A stretch of 64,000 nt of DNA from Adiantum capillus-veneris (lineage: Eukaryota; Streptophyta; Polypodiopsida; Polypodiales; Pteridaceae): positions 78,982,343 through 79,046,342 of the forward strand of contig CM043950.1 of the NCBI GenBank assembly GCA_014529385.2, in the 5' to 3' direction. The notes under the pieces are model-generated. The model made no database searches. It was not told the DNA's origin and saw nothing but the letters and a program-made list of their open reading frames with translations. Positions within the stretch are counted from its first letter, which is position 1. Every line of letters starts with the position of its first letter. This document shows positions 35,871-46,599 of this stretch, piece by piece. The position numbers were made by a program, and so were the translations under genes.

Positions 35871-36534
35871 TCGAGAATCCCCCAGCTCAATAAAACCTCA
35901 CTCGACCCTCAACAAAGGCTGCAGTAAATCTGACAGTACATAGACTTCCCACAAAGTCATACATCCACAAATTTCCCACTGTATGCTGTAACCGCTGCGG
36001 CGGTTGTTTACTGCATGACTCACAGCCAGCAAACCCTCAACAGACATACATCATCTCTGACAATACATCACATGTGGAAGTACCTGCAATGTCAGGATGA
36101 AATCTGGAATATCAAGTAGCAAACACAAGCTACCTGATGAACTAGTGGATGTCGCCTACAGTCTGTGTGTAGATGCGTCCGTGTCGTATGTGACACGCCT
36201 CCAAGAACTGTGAGCCGTCCTTCGATGTGTAGACAGCCACAAATCAACACTCTGGGAGTGTCGATATCCTCAGCACCTGCAGTCGTAGGGCGAAAACCCC
36301 AAATTTGCAGAGTCGGATCTGCACCCGTCGAGACCACGTAGTCGAAAATGGCCTACGCAGACCTTTGTCGAAGCCGAACGGTGGCCGAGATCACCTCAGA
36401 ATGAAATTCTGAGAACACCGAGCCCTTCGGGCTCGCCCACAGGATTTGGGGCCGTGTCTTTGCCTATCAAATTTCACTCCAATCTGAGCTGGTGACTCTA
36501 GCCTCCTGCAGTGCTGCCCCGAGCCTCGATCTGA
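35871..36534 (-). other. C2 leader, shortened
   Basis: It aligns with C1 10670-11134 and then directly with C1 12954-13163, joined at about 36323. It keeps the cctcactcgaccctca block near 35898. The gag-proximal splice-acceptor-like sequence of C1 is in the deleted part. Confidence 0.75.
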
Positions 36535-36548
36535 GCTCTGATACCAGT

Positions 36549-36740
36549 TGAAGGAGTACGAGCGGAAGTGCGACGGGAGAGAGAGTGCGAGAAGAAGAGC
36601 ACGACGATATGGTGAACTCTCTCTATTGTAATGTGTAGAGAATAGTGATTTCTTATTAGGTTTTAACAAAAGAATATGTGTACATACCTGGCGGCCCGCC
36701 CACTTACCTGGGCGACCACATTGGGCTTTATACCCCAACA
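36549..36740 (-). mobile_element. C2 5' LTR (192 bp)
   Basis: Third copy of the C1-family LTR, same length, with primer site TGGTATCAGAGC at 36535-36546. It keeps TATAAAG near the edge and both donors (CAG/GTAAGT with GT at 36707-36706; CAG/GTATGT about 24 bases on). Confidence 0.93.
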
Positions 36741-39700
36741 ATAGATTTCAAGGTACATGAGGTACAATGAATATTACCATTGGTTCAACTATAGAAGGAT
36801 CTACACACCCTATCTCAAGCAGCTCAAATACAAGAGATTTTCCATGTTTTTAAGAAAGAATCTATTCAAAGCATTTTGTTTGAACCTATGTCATGAGTCA
36901 TTGATTTTGAAACTTTTAACATCTTCAATGACTCTTTCATAAACTTGTGCCCAATTCTTTTTGGATCTCGGAGACTAGGTTGCAAAGAAGCTTGCTCCAT
37001 ATTTTCATGGAAATCTATAGGCAAAGGAAGTACCATTGGTTTCACCTCCTTTGCTACAGTCTTGTACTTTGTCTCCACTTGCACTTTTAGATCTTTTGTG
37101 AGTTGAAGCACTTCTTATCTTTGAAAGCTTTAATGATTCTATACATGTCCGTAGAAGCTACTCTTACCATGTCCTTTCCATGTTGAAACTATAACCTATT
37201 ATAGCATTTAGATCACTCATAGTATCTACAAAAGAAACCTCTTCAAAAACACCTAAAACGTACTTATCCTCCTCTATCAAATCATGATTTTTCTATTTTC
37301 TTTGTACAATATTAACATGCTCTTTTTTCTATATTTAAATATCGAAGCATTATAGAAGATACTTATCTATCCTTTGCTACTAGGGCACCTATATAAAAAA
37401 TTCCATCCCCCTTTGAATCATGTGAGAACCTTTTTCTTCATGTACCAATTCACTCCCACATTACAATGGTACTCGGCCAAATCCCCTCATCTCCCTTTGG
37501 TCTCAAAGTGTCTTGCTTGGTTTTGGTAGGTGTTAGTCTGTTAAGCTGGCATGATTTCTCTCATGGTCAACACAAACTATCAAGAATTGAACAGCTTGTT
37601 TTCCATCTTTGCTTTTGACTCTAGCATAGGCAAAGCCATCATCCATTACTTTTGTCTCCATTCACACTCTAGTGATGTATGGTTTTCCAAGGATTAAAAA
37701 ATATCTTGACATCTCTTTCAAACTTTTTTTTCTCATCCTTCACATCCCCTATGGCTATATTAACATTTGGACAAGCACCATAGAGATCCTCGGGTAAGTT
37801 GTTTGCAACTTTAATCATCCACCCATGACCAATAACAATTGGCCACTTCCCTTCATATAGAGACTCTTGGACATGAGGTTAATCTCCAAACCATGTTCTA
37901 TCAAGGCCACATAAGGATCCTTAAGATCTCCCACCTTAGCCAAGGTTTCTATTGTATCCATTTCCCAGAGTCTTATATAATAGTGTCTCTTATGAATGGA
38001 TTCCTCTCCATCTTTATCTTCAAACTTAACATGCCTTTTTTTTCCGCCCAAAGACAAGTAGAAGAAAACAACATTCTCATATTCATCCTTTGGATGTAGT
38101 TGTATCTCATGCGCCTTTGAAGTACTCCCTTGAGTCTTTGATTGGATAGACTCCATTAGAGGCTTGTCATTTTCTTCCTATGATGTCAATGATTTCCTTG
38201 TGGAAATCTCTCTTTGCAATATCAAGGAGTTATCCCAATGTAAAATCGACCTTGCTATTTAAGATCCTTTCCTCTAAAACTTTCTTTGAAACTGTAGCAT
38301 CTTCAATATCTAATTGTAGCTTCTACGATGCGCTTTCTTTGTTGCTCTCTTTTCTTTATCTTGGTTTCCTTTTGGTGAAGAATCCCTTCCTGGTACTTCT
38401 TGTAATGGAGGTTCCCTCAACACGGGCTCTTGAGAGGGACCTCGATCCTTTCTTCCTCCACCTCTAGTATCCCTCTTGGAGGGACCTTAATCCACATTTT
38501 CTCTTCTACATTTTTCTTCGACAAGCACCTTGTTTATTCAACACTCTACAATAGAGGCATGCAATAACAAGGCATCTATAGGTTCATTCCACCCATTATC
38601 AAGATGGATACAATTTCCAACTTTGTGCAATATTTCTTTTACTAGCTCTCCCTTTGTAGCTAACTCCATCATAAATTTCAAGATATCTTCACCGTTCTCA
38701 TTCACATCTTCAGTAAATTTTTGTCCTTAGAGCATGACATGAACAGTCTTCTAGACAAATTCTATTGCCTTAACCATTGAGATGGCATGACTGGTTGCCA
38801 TGTCCTCAACTAGCTTTTTCATCCCTCCTTTGCCAAGGCTGGCTGCCAAGGACTCTCCTATTTCACTGGGATGTACCTTTCCCTCTTTGAAGAAGAAAAT
38901 ATCTTTGACCAAGGCATCTTTGAAGCTTTTGCAATACCTTCTTGGATTGTTTGGGCTATCAGACAATATGCACCTATTGACAAAACCCTCTATGTTTTGA
39001 GGTCTTTGAGCTAGCGACTATCCAACATTTTCCATTTTCCTTCAAGCCTTGCTAGCTTTAATTTTAGCTCATGTATGCCCTTCACAAGTTCTCTAGGCAT
39101 AGATCCATCATCCTTAAAAGCTACAATAGCAGGATTTTATTGACTTTCAAAAGCATCAAAAAATAGGGAGACTGTATCTTGTACATCAATGCACCCTGTC
39201 TTCAAACCTTGCTCTATATCCTTGTCTTTCAATAAAAGCTATATTTTTCTTTGATCTATTTTCCCAGTGCATGAAGGAAGAGTTTTACCTTCTCCCTATT
39301 CAAGGAAGCTTATTCAGTTTGTGATAGTTGAGCATAACATTGCTCAAACTCTTTGAGAAGATTTGTAGCATAAATACCTTCTTTAAGATTTACTTTTTTA
39401 AGCTTTACAACCTAGTTTAAGAAAGTTCTTTTGATCACCCTCTCAAATTACTTCATAAAGTATTCGTTTAGAGAAATCTTGAATTCCCCCAGTTTCTTCC
39501 ATGAGCATTTTGAATTTCCCTAATACGGCCTCTGATCTCTAGGACACAAACTAACTCAACAGACCATGTCTCCCTTAGACACTCAATTCAAATCCATTTT
39601 CCTTGTATGATTGTGTAGATAATTTGTGATTTCCTTTCCATCAAACTCATCAAACAATTTCTTCACAATGGATTAGAGTGCTTTGGTGGTTGAAATTTGG

Positions 39701-39877
39701 CTTCTTTTCACTACTTGTTGTTGTTGCATATAGATGGCAAATGCTTGAAACATCTGGATGATGACTGAAGGACCAAAATGCATCTTCTGTGTCTCTAAAT
39801 TTCCATCCAAGGATAAGAATGTGTGAAGATCAATTCACAAATGCCCACCCACTAACTTTCGTCAGGCTCACCAAGAA
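36741..39877 (-). pseudogene. Gypsy family G3, minus copy: gag and protease remnants
   Basis: Reading leftward from a probable gag ATG near 39785 (MHFGPSVIIQMFQAFAIYMQ): KLFDEFDGKEITNYLHN (gag capsid start), 38751-38966 (MVKAIEFV, GKGGMKKLVEDMATSHA), DILKFMMELATKGELVKEIL, then 37815-38156 with a protease-like LIEHGLEINLMSKSLYM, where DHGSEIN is usual. Next is 36866-37111 with VLPLPIDFHENMEQ and the SLRDPKRIGHKF phrase found before RT in some gypsy families. It is cut at 36741 by C2 before RT. Many stops and frameshifts. Confidence 0.75.
39859..39872 (-). promoter_or_regulatory. G3 primer binding site, minus copy
   Basis: Minus strand TGGTGAGCCTGACG. The plus copy has TGGTGAACCCGATG at the equivalent place near 45573. 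The shared TGGTGA-CC-GA-G pattern fits a tRNA 3' end, but I cannot say which tRNA. Confidence 0.5.
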
Positions 39878-40815
39878 TGTCAAGAAGTTGTGCGGTTTAG
39901 TTGGGAAGATGTGAAGCCTTTGGCTGTGTGAGTTTGTGATGAGAATCACAAATATTTTGCAAAAAAGTGTTTATGGAAAATCACCAACCCTCTTTATAAA
40001 GATGGTTTAAATTTTAAGATCATTCGTGACAAAATATTCACAAACCCTCTCTCCTATTGTGCTTGAAATTTTCTTGTTTTTGGAAGCAAGCTCGTGATGA
40101 AAGGATAACCATTACACATCTAGTTTTACTTAGAAATAGAATTAAAAATAATAAATTTGCGGTCGTAAAACCTCAACTCTCATACAAGCACAAAACCCAT
40201 TCAAACCCCAAACCTCTTTCATGGTATCAGGTTAGCCTTGCCCCCCATTACATATTCGTAACTTCAAACACTTGAAAGGAAATTAAAAGCTTCCACCTTC
40301 ACGATGACCATTTTATGATTTTGCAAAAATTTAAGAGCTTGTACATTGAATCCCATGGATCATTTGATAAAGGGAAACCCTAATTCACTCCCTCACAAGT
40401 TTAGATACAAGATTGCAAAGAGGCAAGACTGCACTAGACATAGACTGAATGAGCAACCATAAAGGGAATTGCATCATAAGGGAAAAATTTCAGCTTTTTT
40501 TAACTTAACAAACTCCTTATCTCCCTTCCTCATGGCAATATCAGTTGATGTGTCAATGATTGGGCCATTTTGACAGCTTGGACCAAAAGAAGGTCATTGT
40601 TTTAGCTCATTTTTAACCCAACAAATACCATTTTATGTGAAAAAGTCACAAAATTACCTAAATTTATGGGACCACTTGCATATTTATTAAAAGCATGAAT
40701 ATGCATCAATTTATATTAATTTTCCATTTTGGGTCACTTTTGATGCAATTTTACGACGGTGCCTGTTTTCTGTTATTTTTGACAGTTTTTACACATATCA
40801 ATCTTTTTAAGTGAG
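39878..40815 (-). mobile_element. G3 LTR, minus copy (about 0.94 kb)
   Basis: It aligns in inverse orientation with about 44640-45567 (shared ctttcatgg..., attcactccctcacaagc, tgacacatcaact). A TTTATAAAG box lies near 39998-40008 (minus strand). The inner end (TTGACA) is next to the primer site; the outer end is approximate. Confidence 0.7.
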
Positions 40816-41510
40816 ATGAGTGTGCCAATGTAAAACGCTTGGAATATTTACATCAAAAACCAAATGAGGCATCTTATCAAGTATGAATACTTGCAACGCT
40901 GACATATCCAGGGCCACAACCCCCCAAATAGGTATGTACATGACAAGACCGCAGTAGCCGCTTTAACATTTATCACAATATGCACATGATTGCTTTTATG
41001 TGAGATGAATGTTTTTATTGCACATTGTGCATGTGCCACATCATGACATTGCATTTATTATCACACATGTTACCATTGCATGATACTGTTTATTACCATG
41101 CTTGTTACTGCACATGTTACCATTTACAAAGGAAAATCAAATATATGTACTTCCTTCTATTTTAGAAAAAAAAGAGCATGATAATTTTCATGAAAAGTGA
41201 ACAAATAAAATGGTAAACTTTTGATCATTAGATTATCCACATACATAAAGCTAACATAAATTATCATGCTTCATGGTTTGGATAAAAAATGTTCAAACTT
41301 GAGTACTTCTTTTGATTTTACCAAAAAAATAATTATAGAGCATTTGATATTTTGTCATAAAATTTGGACAAAAATTTATAGATTTTCAATCATTAAATTC
41401 ATCACACACATTTGATTAACATAAATTAGCATGCTTCATAAAATGAATGAGAGAGAGAGAGAGATGCAACATAACAAAAAATTCTCATAGAAACAAACAA
41501 TTAAAAAACA
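40816..41510. other. No gene seen
   Basis: Very AT-rich. Contains repeated gttaccattgcatgat-type strings near 41060-41120 and a short (GA)n at 41450. Confidence 0.4.
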
Positions 41511-42245
41511 TTATGAATCATCTTCCAAAACATCTCTACAAGTGGCATCATCTAGATCTAAATCCATGGCTCCTAAACTAGCAAAATGAGAAACTGAATC
41601 ATCATTTGCAGATGTGTTGGCTTCATCATCTTTGGATTCGTGATCTTTCACCTCGTCATCATTATCATGATAATCATCCTCCTCCCTAAGATTGGCAGTG
41701 CAACTTGATTCATTCATCTCTCTCCTCAGTCTCCTCCTTATCGGAAGTAGTAGGTTGGATAAGGTTGAAGATGGTCTCCACTTCATTAGAGGAAAAAATG
41801 GCTCTTTCTCGAGGTGTTACTAGAAATACAAACCAAAGTTTTGGTTGGTGGATTGATAGGACATAGGTGACGTATGTTCAAAGTTAGTCACACTGGTACT
41901 AGAACTACAAACTAAAGTACTGGTTGGTGGCTTGTTAGGACGTGTAGAATAGAAGTTCAAAGTGAGTCACATTGGTATTATGGTACAAACAAATGAATTT
42001 ATATTTAGTAATCACTCATCTGCTCATAAATGCATTGCAAATCTAAGTTGACATACCTCCGTATGTGATGCGGATTAGAATACACCATGTATATTCCATT
42101 CTCATGCCATCTAGACATAGTCATAAACCACTTGGACTCAAAGATGAATGTATGAAAAGAGATAAAATTAATCTTTAGTATCCTTTCAATGGTCCCATAA
42201 TACTTGGACTCTTCAGCGGTTGTGTCAAGGTTTAGATGATGCGAC
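41511..42245 (-). pseudogene. Possible CACTA transposase C-terminal fragment
   Basis: The frame at 42005-42247 (EESKYYGTIERILKINF, FHTFIFESKWFMTMS, NGIYMVYSN) resembles the YYGvlEdIleL...vvLFkCkWf...yGi.sV pattern of the domain that follows the transposase in plant CACTA elements (DUF4216). The next frame (41511-41786) is an acidic tail (DDYHDNDDEVKDHESKDDEA), also usual at the end of those proteins. The match is from memory and weak. It ends where gypsy integrase sequence begins. Confidence 0.4.
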
Positions 42246-43330
42246 AATCCATGGTGGTTGGATTCTCATTAATGTGTGCTAACATACACTTCTAGAATAT
42301 ACTGTAGCACTTAGTTAACATGTTCAATCTAACCATGTGTTTCAAGATGATCTGCAGTACTAAGGTTGAGTAGTTTACGCAATTGTTAAAATACAATCCT
42401 CTAGAAATGACTATTAAACTTGGGATCACAATCACTCACAATATTACCTAGCAATCCATACAAACCATACATGTTGTAAGCAAAAACCCTAGCTTACTCT
42501 AGATTTTTAATTATAGACTTTGTGGGAATAAAGTCGCAAAGTTTAGTTGACCAATTTACGACAACCCCCACCAAGTTATGAACTCATACAGTGGTTGTTG
42601 AACCCACAATGAAATCCATAGATCTATGATTTACCATTTACCATAAGGAATCTCCAATGGATGTAAGAAACCTCTTGCTTTTAGGTGCTTGCTTTTTTAC
42701 TTGACATTTCTAGCAATGCAACACATAGATGTGTAAACCTGACCAAAACAATTAGTTTCATACAAGTAAATAAGTCTTCTTTATGCCTGGGTGCCTTGCA
42801 CTATGACTATCATGACAATCATAAAGAATTTGGAGCGAGATGTCCATATCCATTGATACACACTCTCCCTTTGTGCAGTAGATACCCATCATCTATGGAA
42901 AAATTATGTCATCTTTGTAGCTCATCACTCAAAATAAGAGAATTGGGTGTGGAGATTAAAGATACACTACAACCATTGGAGTGAGAAAAATCCCTCATTT
43001 TCACATGGATCCCCACTTTGGAGTATGTGTCGTCATGCTCATATTTTTCCTTGAGAGATTCCAAAAACTAACTTTGAAGCTCAATGAAAAAAAGAGAATC
43101 TCATGCATACTACTAAGAGCATGATCTACCACATTGTATCTTCCTTTACAATAGCACAGCTTTGCATTATACTCTTGGAGAATATCAGCTTACCTGGCCT
43201 TTTGACCCTTGAAATTTGTTTGTTGTGTAGAATAGAGAGAGGTTTTAATGCCATAGGAAGACATTAATAGACCTAAAAGCAATATCTAAACTCAATAAGT
43301 GGTATTTAAGAGGGACTTGTGCTAACCAAT
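42246..43330 (-). pseudogene. Gypsy RNase H end and integrase remnant
   Basis: Minus-strand translation with stops gives, in order: GRYNVVDHALSSMHE near 43110-43150 (end of RNase H); a zinc-binding HHCC region (CHDSHSARHPGIKKTY ... LHC*KCQVKK) near 42700-42830; then the integrase core with SMDFIVG, GVVVNWSTKLCDFIPTKS, SDCDPKFNSHFW and HGQIEHVN. The two Asp and the Glu of the catalytic triad are still visible. It belongs to a family different from E1, E2/E6 and G3 as far as can be judged. No LTR was assigned. Confidence 0.7.
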
Positions 43331-43435
43331 CTGCAATACTCAAAGGTTACTATGGTTTCCTTTTCTTATTCACTAAGAGAGATGTCAAATATGTACCTAA
43401 AAAGTTCTGAACTCAAAACGTTGTGTGTGTGTGAT

Positions 43436-43438
<3 letters not shown>

Positions 43439-43515
<77 letters not shown>
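43439..43515. repeat. (GA)38 microsatellite
   Basis: 77 bases of uninterrupted GA, preceded by (GT)n. An (AC)n follows at 43678-43696. Confidence 0.97.
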
Positions 43516-43518
<3 letters not shown>

Positions 43519-44639
43519 AGGAGGAAAGGAAGAGAATTTAAGATATCAAAGATCTACTCAAGTATTGATATTAAGATCTAATACAAGAGCAAGAGAATAT
43601 TTGTCATCTTTCTGGATTACGGGGACGATAGATCACCCTTATCGCTTGTGAATGCATCTCTAAATGGGCATGACCGTACACACACACACACACACATACA
43701 CATGCACACGACTACAAACACATATATGGGTGTTACCCAATGGCCATGTTTTCTTGGACTCAACAGTTTATGGGTCATATACTAGTATAGAATGATTTTA
43801 AATATAAGAATTTATTCTTTCAAGGTAAATAGAGATTCATTTGAATAATTTTAAAGCATATGATTGTTTCTTCTTATGACCTTGAGGCTAGCTACACCTC
43901 TTTGTGTTGTAGTTGTTGTAACCCCCCAATCCAAGTAAAAAATTTACCCCTCCCCTCATCTGTGAGTGTCTATGTGGGGGACACCCTAAGATTGGCACAT
44001 ATGGAAGAACTATATGATCTTAACTAAGTCATATATCCTCTTGGAATATAAGGTTATACTATAATAAATCCAGAGTAGAATTTCCAATATTAAAAGAAAT
44101 TTTCATGACATCCCTCCATACTGGCTCATTTCAATTCAAATGTGGAATCTTGGCAAAATACTCCTTTGGTAAAATAGCACGTTGTTACTGAAAGTGAAAC
44201 AACAATGTAGCACCATTGGATGTGAATGCTAGTGGCCCGTGTTTGAAATAGAGTGCACTATGCTCACGATTTCACTCTCACGAATCTATTGTGTGCTACA
44301 TAGGATATTTAGTATAGAAAACTAAACACTCTCATCTGTCCTCCCCCAACCCCTCTCCTCTCCACATGTGTTGTGGCTCTCCACGTCAAAATTTGTCTTG
44401 TCCTCGCCTTATGTGTTTTTGTGTTGTTGCATGTATACAATGTGAAATAAAAACATTCATCTTACTTCCTCACCTTTGACACTTTTCAATGCATGGGAAT
44501 AAAACAGATAGTGTACATATTGTGATATATGCATAAACGGAAGCTACAGATGTTGTCATGTCTTCCAAGCATTTCAAGGTGGCAAACTCATATTGTCTAC
44601 AAAGATGAAGTGGGAACGAACTTCCTAAATTATCAACTA
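43516..44639. other. No gene seen
   Basis: AT-rich sequence without a supported frame or LTR edge. Lies between the integrase remnant and the G3 plus-copy LTR. Confidence 0.4.
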
Positions 44640-44898
44640 ATGGGGGTGGTCATAAAATTGCAAGGAAAGTGACAAAAAATGAAAAATAGTTAAAAATGAT
44701 GCATGTTCATTCTTTTTATGCTTATGTAAGTAATCCCAAAAATTAAGAGATTTTCTCAACTCTGTTTTGAATTTTTCACACCAGAAATGGTCTTTTGTGG
44801 ATTAAAAAATGAGCTAAAAATGACATAATTCTGGTCAGAATTGGCATAAAAGACTCAAAATTTGACACATCAACTCTTGTGGCTGGCTAGGGGGGGGG

Positions 44899-44939
<41 letters not shown>

Positions 44940-45567
44940 CTTATTATGGGAAAATACCTACAATTTTATCCTTCAGAGTAATTCACTTCATGGTTGCTGT
45001 ATGAATGTGTAGTGGTGTCCCACCTCTCTAGTTATGTATGTGAGCTTGTGAGGGAGTGAATAGTAGGGTTTTTCTTCATTTAAATGGTTGTGAGAACAAC
45101 ATGGAAGCTCTTAAATCTCTACAAAATCAATAAATAGTCGACATGAAGGTACATGCTTGTGATTTCTATTCAAGAGTTTGAAGTTATGACTATGTAGTTG
45201 GGGGCAAGCCTACAAGATTCCATGAAAGAGGTTTGGGTTTTGAATGGGATTTGTGCTTGTATAAGGGTTAAGGTTTCATGTTGAATCTCAAGTGTTTTTA
45301 ATTGTTGTTTTTAATTAAAATATGTTGGTGAAATTGTGATCTTCTCCTCACATACTTGCTTACAAAAGAAAGCAAATTCCAAGCACAACAGGAAAGAGGG
45401 TTTGTAACGTTTCTATCACAAATGCTCTTAGAATTTAAGCCATATTTAGGAAGAGGGTTGAGGAATTCTATAGGTACTTTTTCACAAAGTGTTTGTGACT
45501 CTCATCTCAAGAACTCTCACACCCAAAGGTTTCACACCTTCCCAGTTAGAACGCACACTTTTTGACA
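44640..45567 (+). mobile_element. G3 LTR, plus copy (about 0.93 kb)
   Basis: Inverse counterpart of 39878-40815, including tgacacatcaact near 44862, ctccctcacaagctc in reverse near 45045, and ttccatgaaagaggtttggg near 45215. It is expanded by a G12(GA)n tract at 44890-44936. It ends TTGACA before a TGGTGAACCCGATG primer site at about 45573. The outer end is approximate. Confidence 0.7.
44890..44936. repeat. (G)12 (GA)18 tract inside G3 LTR
   Basis: A pure tract not present at the same place in the other G3 LTR, so it expanded after the copies separated. Confidence 0.9.
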
Positions 45568-45699
45568 AGCTTTTGGTGAACCCGATGCAAAATATGTGGA
45601 GTGAGGGTTCAAAACCTTGTTATCAAATATTTCAATACAAATTCTTAAAGTTGTGTATCAATAAGAGAAATAAGGTATACATTTTGATCAAGGTACAAT

Positions 45700-46470
45700 G
45701 AAAACGTTTCAAGAATTTTCTATGTTTTTGCAACAACAGGTTGCAAAAAGAAGGGATTAGGGATTCTTTGAAAAGAGATCTTGTGTTGTTGTAAAGGATG
45801 GGAATATATGTTTGTGGAAGACAGATAGGCCATTAGTAATTGACTTTGAAAAAGGGGGTATGCAAAAATTAATGGAGGATATGGAGGTCAGACATGCCAT
45901 TTTTGTTGTGGAGACTGCTACATATGGGGAGAAGATAGAGTTGGGAAGGTAACTAAATAGGTATTGCACAAAGATGGTGATTTTGTACACCACAAAACAA
46001 GTTGGGATGATATTGTGGACTCTCAGTGCATGCATATGTTGCAAAATTCCATAACAATGAAGCAACTAGAAAAGAGAAGAGTAGGCGTGAGAATGGGGAT
46101 GTTGGTCCCTCTACTTCAAAGAGGGCCACAAGACCTGGAGGAAGGAAGGATCCAAGACCTTCTTATGAAACTTCACCACAGTTGTCTCCTCCTCTTGAGG
46201 CTTGTAGGGAGGAAGCATCTACAAGAAAGAAGAAAAAGCAAGGAGAAGCAAAAGCAAAAGGCCCTATGTACAAACTACAATCAAACATTGAAGTTTCCAT
46301 AAACTTAAAGCATGTTTTGGTGGAAAGGATTTTGAATAGAAAAGTTGAGTCTACCTTGGGTAAAAACATTGGCATAGCTAACCACGTGTCTCACGAGGAA
46401 ATTGTAGATATCAGAAAAAGAAAGTGATAAACTCTCATTGAGTCTCCGAAATCTCAACTAAGTAACATTA
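45700..46470 (+). pseudogene. Gypsy family G3, plus copy: gag fragment
   Basis: Gag starts near ATG 45700 (MKTFQEFSMFLQQQVAKRR), matching MFQAFAIYMQQQQVVKRS of the minus copy. It is broken by stops. The frame at 46026-46427 reads VAKFHNNEATRKEKSRR, a Pro/Lys-rich linker, then PMYKLQSNIEVSINLKHVL and EEIVDIRKRK, equivalent to the minus copy at 38170-38290. Homology to the minus copy stops near 46470, where the E6 LTR remnant begins, so the rest was lost. Confidence 0.75.
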
Positions 46471-46580
46471 ATCAATACTCGAGACAAAAATAATGTGAAA
46501 ATAATAGGTGTATTTGCTTCTCCATTTCATATACCCGAATTACACGACGCCATGCTAGCAAAGATGGCGTGAAGCAAACA
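46471..46580 (+). mobile_element. E6 5' LTR remnant (last about 110 bp)
   Basis: Defined by ending gcaaaca immediately before a strong gypsy primer site. Its left part has been lost, since G3 gag homology runs up to about 46470. It holds a small hairpin (acgccatgctagcaaagatggcgt). Confidence 0.6.
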
Positions 46581-46581
46581 T

Positions 46582-46599
46582 TGGCGCCGCTTCCGGGGA
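46582..46599 (+). promoter_or_regulatory. E6 primer binding site, TGGCGCC type
   Basis: TGGCGCCGCTTCCGGGGA, one base after the LTR end. Same class as in E2. Confidence 0.88.

Larger units (their letters stand above)
33358..36740 (-). mobile_element. Copia element C2, 3'-truncated sister of C1
   Basis: It is near-identical to C1 over integrase, protease, gag and leader. It keeps its 5' LTR (36549-36740) but ends at 33358 in the RT start (ARLVAKGFK), so it lacks the rest of RT, RNase H and the 3' LTR. Relative to C1 it lacks the gag start region (C1 about 10110-10670) and the 1.8 kb leader segment (C1 11135-12953). Confidence 0.92.
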
